Positions 51,660 to 61,688 of a DNA stretch of 64,000 nt are shown piece after piece. Within the stretch, counting starts at the first letter, position 1; the number at the start of each line of letters is the position of its first letter. The DNA comes from Streptomyces sp. NBC_01296 (GTDB lineage Bacteria > Actinomycetota > Actinomycetes > Streptomycetales > Streptomycetaceae): NCBI RefSeq assembly GCF_035984415.1, contig NZ_CP130720.1, positions 2,790,001-2,854,000 on the forward strand. Reading direction: 5' to 3'. The translations under genes were made by a program, and so were the position numbers. Under the pieces are notes generated by a model. The model saw only the letters and a program-made list of their open reading frames with translations. It was not told the origin of the DNA and searched no databases.

Positions 51660-54101
51660 TCAGTGGAGGGCGGCCTCCAAAGCGGAGGCCAGGGCGGTCG
51701 CGGCGGGGAGCGGGAGCGGTTTGCCGTCGGGGTCCACCACGTACAGGGAGTCCACCGCGTTGGCGCCCAACGTCGAGACGTGCGCGCTGCGCACCCGCAC
51801 CCCGGAGGATTCCAGCGCGCGCCCGATCCGGTGCAGCAGGCCGACCGCGTCCGGGGCCCGGACCTCCAGGACCGTGGCCAGGGAGGAGACGTCCGGGACC
51901 ACCGTCACCCGCGGGGGCGGCGGGACCACCCCGCGCCGCCGCGGGTACGCCGCCTCGCGGTCCGCCAACTTCGCCGGGACGTCCAGCGAGCCGTCCAGCG
52001 CCCGGATCAGGTCCGTCCGCAGCCGGGCCGCCTCCGGCAGGGCCCCGTACTCCGCCGCCACCCGCCAGCGCAGGACCAGCACCTCGCCCAGCCGGTCCGG
52101 GAGCTCCAGCGAGCGCAGGTCCGCGGCGCGGACCGTGAGCCGGTGCAGCGCCAGCACCCCGGCGACCGCCGGGAGGACCCCCGGCTGGTCCGGGACCGCC
52201 ACGACCAGCTCGACCCCGACCGCGTCGTCCTCCTCCTGGCGCGCGTGCAGCGCCAGCACCGGCTCCCGGGTGCGCAGCGCCTCCACCGCGAGGCGTTCCT
52301 GCTCCGTCGTCGGGATGGCCGGCTCCGCCGCGGCGGGCGCGGCCCCGCCCAGGACCGAGGCGACCCGCGCCACCAGGTCCGCCACCAGCGAGCCCCGCCA
52401 CGTGCTCCACGCCGCCGGCCCGGTGGCCAGGGCGTCCGCCTCGGTCAGCGCGTGCAGGATCTCCAGCGTGCCGAGCGATCCCAGGGCCTGCGCGACCGAC
52501 CGGACCGTCGCCGGGTCGTCCAGGTCGCGCCGCGTCGCGGTGTCGATCAGCAGCAGGTGGTGCCGTACGAGGACCCCCAGCACGGCGGCGTCCTCCGCGT
52601 CGAAGCCCACCCGTACGGCCACGTCGCGGGCGATCGTCTCGCCCGCCACCGAGTGGTCCCCCGGCCAGCCCTTGCCGATGTCGTGCAGCAGGGCGGCCAT
52701 CAGCAGCAGGTCGGGGCGGCTCACCCGGCGGGTCAGGGCCGAGGCGCGCACCGCCGTCTCGACCAGGTGCCGGTCCACCGTCCAGGTGTGCACGGGGTTG
52801 CGCTGCGGACGGCACCGCACCCGGTCCCAGTCGGGCAGCAGCCGGGTGATCAGGCCCTCGGCCTCCAGGGCCTCCCAGACCGCCACCGTCGGCTCCCCCG
52901 CCCCCAGCAGGGTGAGCAGCTGCTCCCTCGCCTCCGCGGGCCACGGCACGGGCAGCGGCTTCGCCTGCGCCGCGAGCCGGCGTACGGCGTGCAGCGACAC
53001 CGGCAGTCCCGCCTGCGCGGCCGCGGCCCCGAACCGCAGCGCCAGCACCGGGTCCCGGTCGGGCCGGGCCGCCAGGGCCAGGACAGCCTCGCCGTCGGAC
53101 TCCACGACCCCCTCGGCGAGCGGCGCCCGCTCGGCCGCCGCGGCCCCCCGCGTGCCCAGCAGCCCGCGCAGCCTCGGCCGGGCGGCCCGGGCCCGCAGGA
53201 CCCGGCCGACCTCGCGCCAGGTCACGTCGCCCGCGTACGCGACGACCCGCGCGGCCTCGTACACCTCGCGCAGCAGCGCGTCCGCGTCGAGCAGGCCCAG
53301 CCGGGCGGCGACCTGGTCCTGTTCCTGGAGCGCGAGCCGGTCGGTCGCCCGGCCCGTCACCAGGTGCAGGGCGTCCCGCGCGTCCAGCAGCCGCCGCCGG
53401 GCCTCGGCCAGCCCCTCGCGCGGGGCGTCGGCCAGCCAGGACGCGGCGACCGCCCGCAGTGCGGTGGCGTCGCGGAGCCCCCCGCGGGCCTCCTTGAGGT
53501 CGGGTTCCAGCAGGAAGCGGAGCTCCCCGGCCCGCTCGGCCCGCTCCCGGCACAGCGCGTGCAGTTGCGGGAGCCGCTTGGCGGCCTGGTTGCGCCAGTC
53601 GGCCAGTACGGAGGTGCGCAGGCCCGCGAGCAGGCCCGCGTCGCCCGCGACCGGCCGGGCGTCCAGCAGTCCCAGGTGCACCTTGAGGTCCTCGGCGGCG
53701 GTCCTGCGGGCCTCGGCCGGGGTCCGTACGGAGTGGTCGAGGGCCACGCCCAGGTCCCACACGGGGTACCAGATCCGGTCGGCCAGCGCGGCGAGCGCCC
53801 GCGGCTCCGCCTTGCCGTCGTGGAGCAGCAGCAGGTCGAGGTCGCTGCGCGGGGAGAGTTCGGCGCGCCCGTAGCCGCCGACGGCGACGAGGGTGGCGCC
53901 CCGCACCCCGGTCTCCCGCTGGGCCGTGGTGAACAGGGCGCTCAGCCAGCCGTCGGTCAGCCCGGCCAGCGCGGAACGCCGCGAAGGCCCGGACCGCGAC
54001 TCCTCCTGGAGGAGTCGCAGCCGGGCCGCGGCGTACCCGCTGGGTCCCGAGCCGGACGGATCGCCGGAATCACCCGTCGTGCTCTGCTCGACGCTCGTCA
54101 C
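51660..54101 (-). CDS. glnD: PII nucleotidylyltransferase/hydrolase GlnD
   Basis: This 813-residue enzyme modifies the PII protein; in Streptomyces it adenylylates GlnK. The nucleotidyltransferase domain has GGYGRAELSPRSDLDLLLLHD, split here as GGYGRAELS and DLDLLLLHD. The HD domain has LLMAALLHDIGKGWPGDHS. Two C-terminal ACT domains are visible as VAVPDQPGVLPAVAGVLAL and LEVRAPDAVGLLHRIGRALE. GTG at 54101 is close behind the glnK stop. Long alanine-rich segments are typical for high-GC actinobacteria. Confidence 0.94.
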   Translation of the reverse strand: MTSVEQSTTGDSGDPSGSGPSGYAAARLRLLQEESRSGPSRRSALAGLTDGWLSALFTTAQRETGVRGATLVAVGGYGRAELSPRSDLDLLLLHDGKAEPRALAALADRIWYPVWDLGVALDHSVRTPAEARRTAAEDLKVHLGLLDARPVAGDAGLLAGLRTSVLADWRNQAAKRLPQLHALCRERAERAGELRFLLEPDLKEARGGLRDATALRAVAASWLADAPREGLAEARRRLLDARDALHLVTGRATDRLALQEQDQVAARLGLLDADALLREVYEAARVVAYAGDVTWREVGRVLRARAARPRLRGLLGTRGAAAAERAPLAEGVVESDGEAVLALAARPDRDPVLALRFGAAAAQAGLPVSLHAVRRLAAQAKPLPVPWPAEAREQLLTLLGAGEPTVAVWEALEAEGLITRLLPDWDRVRCRPQRNPVHTWTVDRHLVETAVRASALTRRVSRPDLLLMAALLHDIGKGWPGDHSVAGETIARDVAVRVGFDAEDAAVLGVLVRHHLLLIDTATRRDLDDPATVRSVAQALGSLGTLEILHALTEADALATGPAAWSTWRGSLVADLVARVASVLGGAAPAAAEPAIPTTEQERLAVEALRTREPVLALHARQEEDDAVGVELVVAVPDQPGVLPAVAGVLALHRLTVRAADLRSLELPDRLGEVLVLRWRVAAEYGALPEAARLRTDLIRALDGSLDVPAKLADREAAYPRRRGVVPPPPRVTVVPDVSSLATVLEVRAPDAVGLLHRIGRALESSGVRVRSAHVSTLGANAVDSLYVVDPDGKPLPLPAATALASALEAALH

Positions 54102-54118
54102 CCAGGAGCTCCCGTCGC

Positions 54119-55800
<1,682 letters not shown>

Positions 55801-55928
55801 CGGCGTCTCCTCGTCGTCGGTACGTTCGCGTGCGGGCGATCGTGAAAACCTGAGCGGCGCAAGGCGTAAGGCCGGGGGGTGGGGCCTGGGGGCTGGCCGG
55901 TTATTGACCCTGAGATTCGCGCAGGCCG

Positions 55929-55966
55929 GTTTCCGGCGGCGCCGCTCGGTGTTTCGCGCCGATGAC
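55929..55966 (-). promoter_or_regulatory. GlnR-type box upstream of amtB
   Basis: Read leftward, the pentamers GTCAT, GAAAC, CGGCG and GAAAC occur at a strict 11-nt period (6-nt spacers). This matches the a1-b1-a2-b2 GlnR arrangement (GTnAC, GAAAC); a2 is poor. It is 129 bp from the amtB start. GlnR is the usual activator of amtB-glnK-glnD in Streptomyces. Confidence 0.75.
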
Positions 55967-55990
55967 GAAGAGGACGTACGTGTTACGCGT

Positions 55991-56011
55991 CCATGAACGG
56001 CTCGTTCATGG
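55991..56011. promoter_or_regulatory. Inverted repeat upstream of amtB
   Basis: Perfect 9-bp arms CCATGAACG (55991-55999) and CGTTCATGG (56003-56011) flank GCT. It lies just beyond the GlnR-type box relative to amtB. Its half-site TGAACG is the same as in the 12619-12652 operator, though the spacing differs. It may be an operator or a terminator for nsdA. Confidence 0.4.
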
Positions 56012-56116
56012 GGCCGGCCGCGGCAGCACCCTCAGGAGACCTGGCTGGGGGAGCCTGATCGGGCTTCACGGGGTGGCTGCCGCGGCCGGGGCCTTCGGGG
56101 GCGACCGCTCGGGCCG

Positions 56117-57622
56117 TCAGACGGCCTGCGCGGCTTCGGGGAGCCGGGAGGCGAGCTGGTCGGTCAGCCGGACCACGTCGGCGACGTCGCCGTACTCACG
56201 GGCGGCGGTGTCGACCGTCTTGCGCAGCCGCGTGTTCACCCTTTCGGACCGCACCTTTCCGGCCACGTCGAGGGCCCGGCCGACGAGGACGGTGGCCTGC
56301 TCGGGCTCGCGCTGGATCAGGTGCACGGTGGCCATGCCGATGAGGTTGAGGGCGTACGAGCGCTGGTGCTCGTCGTCCTTCTCGAAGAGCTCTACGGCCC
56401 GCTGCATCACGGGTTCGGCGAGGGAGGCGTACATGGGGCTGCGCCCGGCCACGTAGGCCAGGTCGCGGTACGAGTGGGAGTTCTCGCCGTTGAGCTCGGC
56501 CTCGGAGAAGAAGCGGATCCAGTCGGGTTCGGGCTCGCCGCCGAAGGCGACGTCGGAGAAGGTGTCCTCGGCCATCCGGACGGCCCGCTTGCAGCGGCTG
56601 GGCTGGCCCATGTTGGCGTAGGCGCGGGCCTCCATCGCATACAGCATGGCCTGGGTGCGCGGGCCGGCGCAGTCGCGGCTGCCGTACTGCGCGAGGTGGA
56701 TGAGTTCCAGGGCGTCCTCGGGGCGGCCCAGGTGAATCATCTGGCGGCTCATACTGGAGAGGATGTACGAGCCCAGGGGCTTGTCGCCGCCCTCCTTGGC
56801 CGCGTGCAGCGCGAGGACGAAGTACTTCTGCGCGGTGGGGTGCAGGCCGATGTCGTAGCTCATCCAGCCGGCCAGTTCGGCGAGCTCCGCGGCGACCTTG
56901 AAGAGCCGCTTCATGACGGGCGCCGGGTGGTTCTCCTGGAGCAGGTCGGTGACCTCGTGCAGCTGGCCCACGACGGCCTTGCGACGCAGTCCGCCGCCGC
57001 ACTGGGCGTCCCACTGGCGGAACATCACGGTGGTGGCTTCGAGGAGGCCGAGTTCCGGTTCGGAGAGCCGCGGCGGGCGGTGGCCGCTGAGGGCTCCGGC
57101 CGCTCCCGCCTCGCGGGGGCCCGGGTCGGCGGCGGGGACCGGGACGAGCCAGCGCTGCATGGGCTCGATGAGGGCGGGGCCGGCGGAAAGGGCGAGGGAG
57201 GTCCCCAGGAAGCCGCGGCGGGCCAGCATCAGGTCGCTGCGGGAGAACTCCCCGAGCAGCTCGACGGTCTGCGGGCCGGCCCAGGGCAGGTCGACGCCGG
57301 AGACGGAGGGCGTCTGGTGGGCGGTGCGCAGCCCGAGCTGCTCGATGGCGACGACGGAGCCGAACCGCTCGGAGAACAGCTCGGACAGGATCCGCGGGAC
57401 GGGCTCGCGGGGCTGCTCGCCGTCGAGCCAGCGGCGTACCCGGGAGGTGTCCGTGCTGATGTGGTGGGCGCCCATCTGCCGGGCGCGCCGGTTCACCTGG
57501 CGGGCGAGTTCGCCCTTCGACCAGCCGCTGCGGACGAACCAGGACGTCAGTTGCTCATTGCGGGCCGCAGAGCCCGGGGCCTCCGGCTCCTCGCTCGTTC
57601 CGCTTGCGCCGTTGCCGCTCAC
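56117..57622 (-). CDS. nsdA: NsdA-like negative regulator of differentiation and antibiotic production
   Basis: This 501-residue regulator has an N-terminal atypical HTH-like region (LTSWFVRSGWSKGELARQV, SRVRRWLDGEQPREPVPRIL) and then a tetratricopeptide-type helical domain (IGLHPTAQKYFVLALHAAKE, RTQAMLYAMEARAYANMGQ). It matches the NsdA group, whose loss raises antibiotic production in S. coelicolor; the position next to amtB supports the name. The GTG at 57622 has GGGGG seven bases upstream; a GTG six codons earlier (57640) is the alternative. A candidate -10 TAGGAT (minus strand 57773-57768) lies about 150 nt upstream. Confidence 0.85.
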   Translation of the reverse strand: MSGNGASGTSEEPEAPGSAARNEQLTSWFVRSGWSKGELARQVNRRARQMGAHHISTDTSRVRRWLDGEQPREPVPRILSELFSERFGSVVAIEQLGLRTAHQTPSVSGVDLPWAGPQTVELLGEFSRSDLMLARRGFLGTSLALSAGPALIEPMQRWLVPVPAADPGPREAGAAGALSGHRPPRLSEPELGLLEATTVMFRQWDAQCGGGLRRKAVVGQLHEVTDLLQENHPAPVMKRLFKVAAELAELAGWMSYDIGLHPTAQKYFVLALHAAKEGGDKPLGSYILSSMSRQMIHLGRPEDALELIHLAQYGSRDCAGPRTQAMLYAMEARAYANMGQPSRCKRAVRMAEDTFSDVAFGGEPEPDWIRFFSEAELNGENSHSYRDLAYVAGRSPMYASLAEPVMQRAVELFEKDDEHQRSYALNLIGMATVHLIQREPEQATVLVGRALDVAGKVRSERVNTRLRKTVDTAAREYGDVADVVRLTDQLASRLPEAAQAV

Positions 57623-58029
57623 TGGAACGCCCCCATCCACTCGGCCTCTTCATACGAAACCCTGGCTGGGGCGGCGAGCGCCGCCACGGACCTTCACAGA
57701 TCCTCCACACGTTGCCTCCGGCATAACCACGGACGGCCCGCCTTCGGGGTTTGGTGCACTGAAAGTAATCCTACGATCACCCCTGCGGCGAGGTCGATTC
57801 CAGAAACGCCACCATTCGCCACCCCTTCGAATGAACTAGCCACCGGCCAGGCGCGATTCACTTGACACCGAGGCGAAAACGATTGGTTGGACGGGAGTGC
57901 ACCAGGGGCGCACGCGGCGAGGAGTGCGCCGGGTGGCCCCTCGGGACACCGGGCTCGCCCCGGCCCCGCATCCCGTCCCGCCGACGTCGTAACCACCGGC
58001 GCGTCCGACCCGTTGGAGGGGGCATGGGC
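57623..58029. other. Gene-free divergent region between nsdA and prim-pol gene (407 bp)
   Basis: This region lies between two divergent genes. A TTGACA-like -35 (57862-57867) faces right, without a clear -10. A TAGGAT -10 candidate faces left at 57768-57773. The stretch 57740-57890 is relatively AT-rich for this genome. I find no strong palindrome or hairpin and no coding sequence. Confidence 0.4.
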
Positions 58030-58698
58030 ATGGGCTTCACGATCGGCGGCAGCCGCAGCACCAAGGAGTTCCGTTCCGGCTCGCGGCGCCGCGGCCGGAC
58101 GTCGGAGTGCACGGCGGTCGCGGAGTACACCGGGCTGTGGGGCTGGGACGTGGTCCCCGGCGCCCGCGCCGCGGCCCCCGTCCGCGACTGCTCCTGCGGT
58201 CATACGAATTGCAGCACGCCGGGGGCGCATCCACTGCCCCTCGCACCGACCGTCCCGGCCGGCGCCACCCTCGACGAGGTCACCGAGACCTGGAGCGGGT
58301 ACCCGGGCGCCGCGGTCCTGCTCCCCGTGGGCCGCACCTTCGACGTCATCGAGGTCTCGGAGGAGGCCGGGCGCCGCGCGCTGGTCCGCCTCGAGCGGAT
58401 GGGCCTGCCGCTCGGGCCGGTCACCGCGACCCCGGACGGCCGGGCCCAGTTCTTCGTCGCCCCGGGCGCTGCCGCCGAGCTGCCGCAGCTGCTGTACCGG
58501 ATGGGCTGGGACGACGCCGACCTCGACCTGCGCGCCCTGGGCGTCGGCGCGTTCCTGACCGCCCCGCCCTCCGACCACGCCGGCCTCGGCCCGGTCGGCT
58601 GGCTGCGCCCGCCCGCGCTCGACTCCGCGGGCGGCCCGCCGCAGGCCCGGCTGCTGCTCGGCACCCTCGCGTACATCTGCCACCGCCTGCGGCGCTAG
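58030..58698 (+). CDS. Prim-pol-like (bifunctional primase/polymerase N-terminal) protein
   Basis: This 222-residue protein has the actinobacterial prim-pol N-terminal pattern: AVAEYTGLWGWDVVPGAR, the cysteine motif CSCGHTNCSTPGAHPLP near residue 60, and a strand TFDVIEVSEEAGRRAL near 105. In active members an acidic pair (DxD) is expected in this strand; here one position is E-V-S, so activity is doubtful. No C-terminal helicase is attached. ATG at 58030 (MGFTIGGSR) is the family-like start; an ATG six bases earlier also fits GGAGG at 58015. Function unknown. Confidence 0.7.
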   Translation: MGFTIGGSRSTKEFRSGSRRRGRTSECTAVAEYTGLWGWDVVPGARAAAPVRDCSCGHTNCSTPGAHPLPLAPTVPAGATLDEVTETWSGYPGAAVLLPVGRTFDVIEVSEEAGRRALVRLERMGLPLGPVTATPDGRAQFFVAPGAAAELPQLLYRMGWDDADLDLRALGVGAFLTAPPSDHAGLGPVGWLRPPALDSAGGPPQARLLLGTLAYICHRLRR

Positions 58699-58779
58699 TG
58701 CGCGTACGCAGGGCAGCGCCCCCGCGTTCCGGCCGGAATGCGGGGGCGCTGCCCTGCGTACGTCTGCGTACGGTCGCGC

Positions 58780-59997
58780 TCAGTCGCCGATCAGGGCGTC
58801 CACGAACGCCTCCGGCTCGAAGGGCGCCAGGTCGTCCGGGCCCTCGCCGAGGCCGATGAGCTTGACCGGGACGCCGAGCTCGCGCTGGACGGCGACGACG
58901 ATGCCGCCCTTGGCGGTGCCGTCGAGCTTGGTCAGCACGATGCCGGTGATGTCCACGACCTCGGCGAAGACGCGGGCCTGGGTCAGGCCGTTCTGCCCGG
59001 TGGTGGCGTCCAGGACCAGCAGGATCTCGTCCAGCGGGCCGTGCTTCTCCACGACGCGCTTGACCTTGCCGAGCTCGTCCATGAGGCCGGTCTTGGTGTG
59101 CAGGCGGCCGGCGGTGTCGATGAGCACCACGTCGGCGCCCTCGGCGATGCCCTCCTTGACCGCGTCGTAGGCGATCGAGGCCGGGTCGCCGCCCTCGGGG
59201 CCGCGTACGGTGCGCGCGCCGACCCGCTCGCCCCAGGTCTGCAGCTGGTCGGCGGCGGCGGCACGGAAGGTGTCGGCGGCGCCGAGCACCACGGAGCGGC
59301 CGTCGGCGACGAGCACGCGGGCCAGCTTGCCGGTGGTGGTGGTCTTGCCGGTGCCGTTGACCCCCACGACCATCACGACGCCCGGGGTGTCCACGCCGCT
59401 CTCGGTCTTCACCGCGCGGTCGAAGTCGGTGCCGACCAGGGTCAGCAGCTCCTCCTTGAGCAGGGCGCGCAGGTCCGCGGGGGTGCGGGTGCCGAGCACC
59501 TTGACCCGCTCGCGGAGCCGGTCCACGAGCTCCTGCGTCGGCACGACACCGACGTCGGCGATCAGGAGGGTCTCCTCGATCTCCTCCCAGGTGTCCTCGT
59601 CGAGGTGCTCGCGCGAGAGCAGCGTGAGCAGCCCCTTGCCGAGCGAGTTCTGCGACCGGGCGAGGCGGGCGCGCAGCCGGATCAGGCGGCCGGCGGTGGG
59701 CTCGGGCACCTCGATCTCGGGGGCGGCCGGAGCCTCGGGTTCGACGACTGCGGGCGCCTCGGGAGCCGCAGCCTCCGCTTCGGGGAGGCCGACCTCCTCG
59801 ATGGTGCGGCGGGGTTCTTCCGCCGTCTCTACGGCGTCCTCCCCCACCTGCGGTTCGGCGGGCGGGGCAGTGAGGGTCGGTGTGCTGGGCGGCGCCGAGG
59901 GCGGCAGCTGCTTCTTCTTGCGGCTGCCGACCACGAGCCCGCTGATCACGCCGACCGCGACCAGGGCGATGACTACAGCAAGGATGAGGATGTCCAT
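58780..59997 (-). CDS. ftsY: Signal recognition particle receptor FtsY
   Basis: This 405-residue SRP receptor GTPase docks ribosome-nascent-chain complexes at the membrane. An N-terminal membrane helix (MDILILAVVIALVAVGVISG) is followed by a 75-residue acidic Pro/Glu/Ala linker. The NG domain has GVNGTGKTTTTGKLA, DTAGRLHTKTGLMDEL and TKLDGTAKGG. ATG at 59997 is preferred; a longer frame upstream is basic and not conserved-looking. It pairs with ffh in the same window. Confidence 0.95.
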   Translation of the reverse strand: MDILILAVVIALVAVGVISGLVVGSRKKKQLPPSAPPSTPTLTAPPAEPQVGEDAVETAEEPRRTIEEVGLPEAEAAAPEAPAVVEPEAPAAPEIEVPEPTAGRLIRLRARLARSQNSLGKGLLTLLSREHLDEDTWEEIEETLLIADVGVVPTQELVDRLRERVKVLGTRTPADLRALLKEELLTLVGTDFDRAVKTESGVDTPGVVMVVGVNGTGKTTTTGKLARVLVADGRSVVLGAADTFRAAAADQLQTWGERVGARTVRGPEGGDPASIAYDAVKEGIAEGADVVLIDTAGRLHTKTGLMDELGKVKRVVEKHGPLDEILLVLDATTGQNGLTQARVFAEVVDITGIVLTKLDGTAKGGIVVAVQRELGVPVKLIGLGEGPDDLAPFEPEAFVDALIGD

Positions 59998-60140
59998 AAC
60001 GCGTCCAGTATCGGCCACGGCGGCCCCGGACCTCCGTTTCCGGCGCTTGCGACCAGGCCGTAAGGCTCCATTTGTGCTCTTAGCGGCACATCTACGATGA
60101 TGGGCGGATTCCCGTACGCCCTGCCCACCCGGAGTGCCGC

Positions 60141-61625
60141 ATGCCTGCCGAGCCCGCCGAAGGCGCGATACAGACGCCGCCCGAGACGTCCGCCGAGACA
60201 TCGGTCGAGACCCGCGGCCTCGAGCCCGTGCCGGACGGCGAGCGCCGCGGCCGGGTCCGCGAGCTCGTGCCCACCTGGGTCGCCGCCAACATCAGCGTGC
60301 TGCTGCTGACCATGGGCGCCGGCCTGGTGATCTTCAACAAGCTCAACATCTGGCAGGTGCTCGTCGTCGCGGTCGCCGCGCCCGTCGTCTCGTACGGGCT
60401 CGTCGGCCTGATCTCGATCGCCGGGAAGCGCGGCGGCGCCCCCGGCATGGCCCTCTCGCGGGCCGTGTTCGGCCAGCGCGGCAACCTCTTCCCCGGCGCC
60501 CTGATCTGGGTCGCCCGCTGGGGCTGGGAGACGATCAACGCGGTCAGCGGCGCGTTCGCCATGCTCACCGTGCTGGACCTGCTGTTCGGCGTGCAGAAGA
60601 ACACGGCCCTGATCGCGGTCACCCTGCTGCTCTTCGTCGGCTGCACCTTCCTGGTGTCCGGCCTCGGCATCAGCGCGCTGCGCGTCTGCTCGACCTGGTC
60701 GACGTACCTCTTCGGGGCCTTCAGCGTGCTCGTGCTCGGCTATCTGGTCGCGGAGACCGACTGGTCCGCCGTCTTCGACAAGCCGGCCGGCTCGACGGCG
60801 ATGATGATCGCCGGCATCGGCACCATCGCCGCGGGCGGCATCAGCTGGGTCCCGTCCGGCCCGGACTTCACCCGCTACCTGCCGCGTACGGCCTCCGCCA
60901 AGGGCATGGTCGGCGCGACGATCGGCGGCGCCGCCGTCGTCGTCATCCCGATGGTGCTGATGGGCGCGGTCATGGCGGTCGGCACCCCGGACCTGGCCTC
61001 GGCTCAGGACCCGGTCTCCTTCATCGGCAATCTGCTGCCCGCCTGGATCGCGGTCCCGTACCTGCTGATCGCGCTCGTCGGCATGCTGCTGATCAACTCG
61101 ATGTCCATGTACTCGGCCGGCTTCACGGCGCAGACCCTCGGCATCAAGGTCCCGCGCGCGGCGGCCGTCAGCGTCAACGCCGTCATCAGCCTGGTCTTCG
61201 GCTTCCTGCTGATGGTGGTCGCGACCAGCTTCTTCGGCTCGTTCATCTCCTTCCTCACGCTGCTCGCCGTGGCCTTCTCCGCGTGGATCGGCGTCTTCGG
61301 TGTCGACATGCTGCGCCGGACCTCGTACGACGGCGCCGCGCTGCTGGACACCACCCGCACCAGCGCCTACTGGTACCGGGGCGGGTTCGCCTGGCAGGCC
61401 ATGACCGCCTGGGGCGTGGCCCTGGTCGTGGGGCTGCTGTTCACCAAGGTCGACTGGTTCGGCGGGCCGCTCGCCGACACCTGGATCGGGCAGAACGGCC
61501 TGGGCTGGGCGGCCGGCATCGTCACCTCCGGCGTGCTGTACGCCGTGCTGCCGCGCACCCCGGCTCCGGCGGCCGGCCCGGCCGGGGCCGAGGAGCCCGC
61601 GCTCGCCGGATCCCTGTCCAACTGA
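60141..61625 (+). CDS. NCS1 family purine/cytosine permease-like protein
   Basis: This 494-residue transporter of the nucleobase-cation-symport-1 family has about twelve membrane helices. VPTWVAANISVLLLTMGAGL and RAVFGQRGNLFPGALIWVARWGWETINA are the diagnostic early motifs, with SWVPSGPDFTRYLP in the centre. Likely substrates are cytosine, purines or related bases. An N-terminal 45 residues are hydrophilic. ATG at 60141. A candidate -10 TACGAT is at 60093-60098. Confidence 0.86.
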   Translation: MPAEPAEGAIQTPPETSAETSVETRGLEPVPDGERRGRVRELVPTWVAANISVLLLTMGAGLVIFNKLNIWQVLVVAVAAPVVSYGLVGLISIAGKRGGAPGMALSRAVFGQRGNLFPGALIWVARWGWETINAVSGAFAMLTVLDLLFGVQKNTALIAVTLLLFVGCTFLVSGLGISALRVCSTWSTYLFGAFSVLVLGYLVAETDWSAVFDKPAGSTAMMIAGIGTIAAGGISWVPSGPDFTRYLPRTASAKGMVGATIGGAAVVVIPMVLMGAVMAVGTPDLASAQDPVSFIGNLLPAWIAVPYLLIALVGMLLINSMSMYSAGFTAQTLGIKVPRAAAVSVNAVISLVFGFLLMVVATSFFGSFISFLTLLAVAFSAWIGVFGVDMLRRTSYDGAALLDTTRTSAYWYRGGFAWQAMTAWGVALVVGLLFTKVDWFGGPLADTWIGQNGLGWAAGIVTSGVLYAVLPRTPAPAAGPAGAEEPALAGSLSN

Positions 61626-61641
61626 CACCACGTCAGCTAAC

Positions 61642-61682
61642 GTCCCCCTTCGCCCGCCCACCCACCTCCGGCGAAGGGGGAC
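61642..61682 (+). terminator. Hairpin after NCS1 permease that includes the next gene's ribosome binding site
   Basis: A perfect 13-bp stem (61642-61654 with 61670-61682, 15-nt loop) sits 17 nt past the permease stop. Its right arm contains AAGGGGGA, the likely ribosome binding site of the oxidoreductase that starts at 61689. It may act as terminator and translational lock. Confidence 0.65.
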
Positions 61683-61688
61683 TCTTCC

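Larger units (their letters stand above)
55801..56116. other. Gene-free control region between nsdA and amtB (316 bp)
   Basis: The stretch upstream of amtB contains the GlnR-type box (55929-55966), an inverted repeat (55991-56011) and, overlapping the nsdA stop, a palindrome whose arms GGCCGTC (56112-56118) and GACGGCC (56120-56126) could form a terminator. I see no coding sequence in it. Confidence 0.6.

Noticed and set aside
57862..57890. Promoter for the prim-pol gene based on TTGACA
   Set aside because: A matching -10 at 17-18 bp spacing is not present (GGTTGG), so I do not call it as a promoter.
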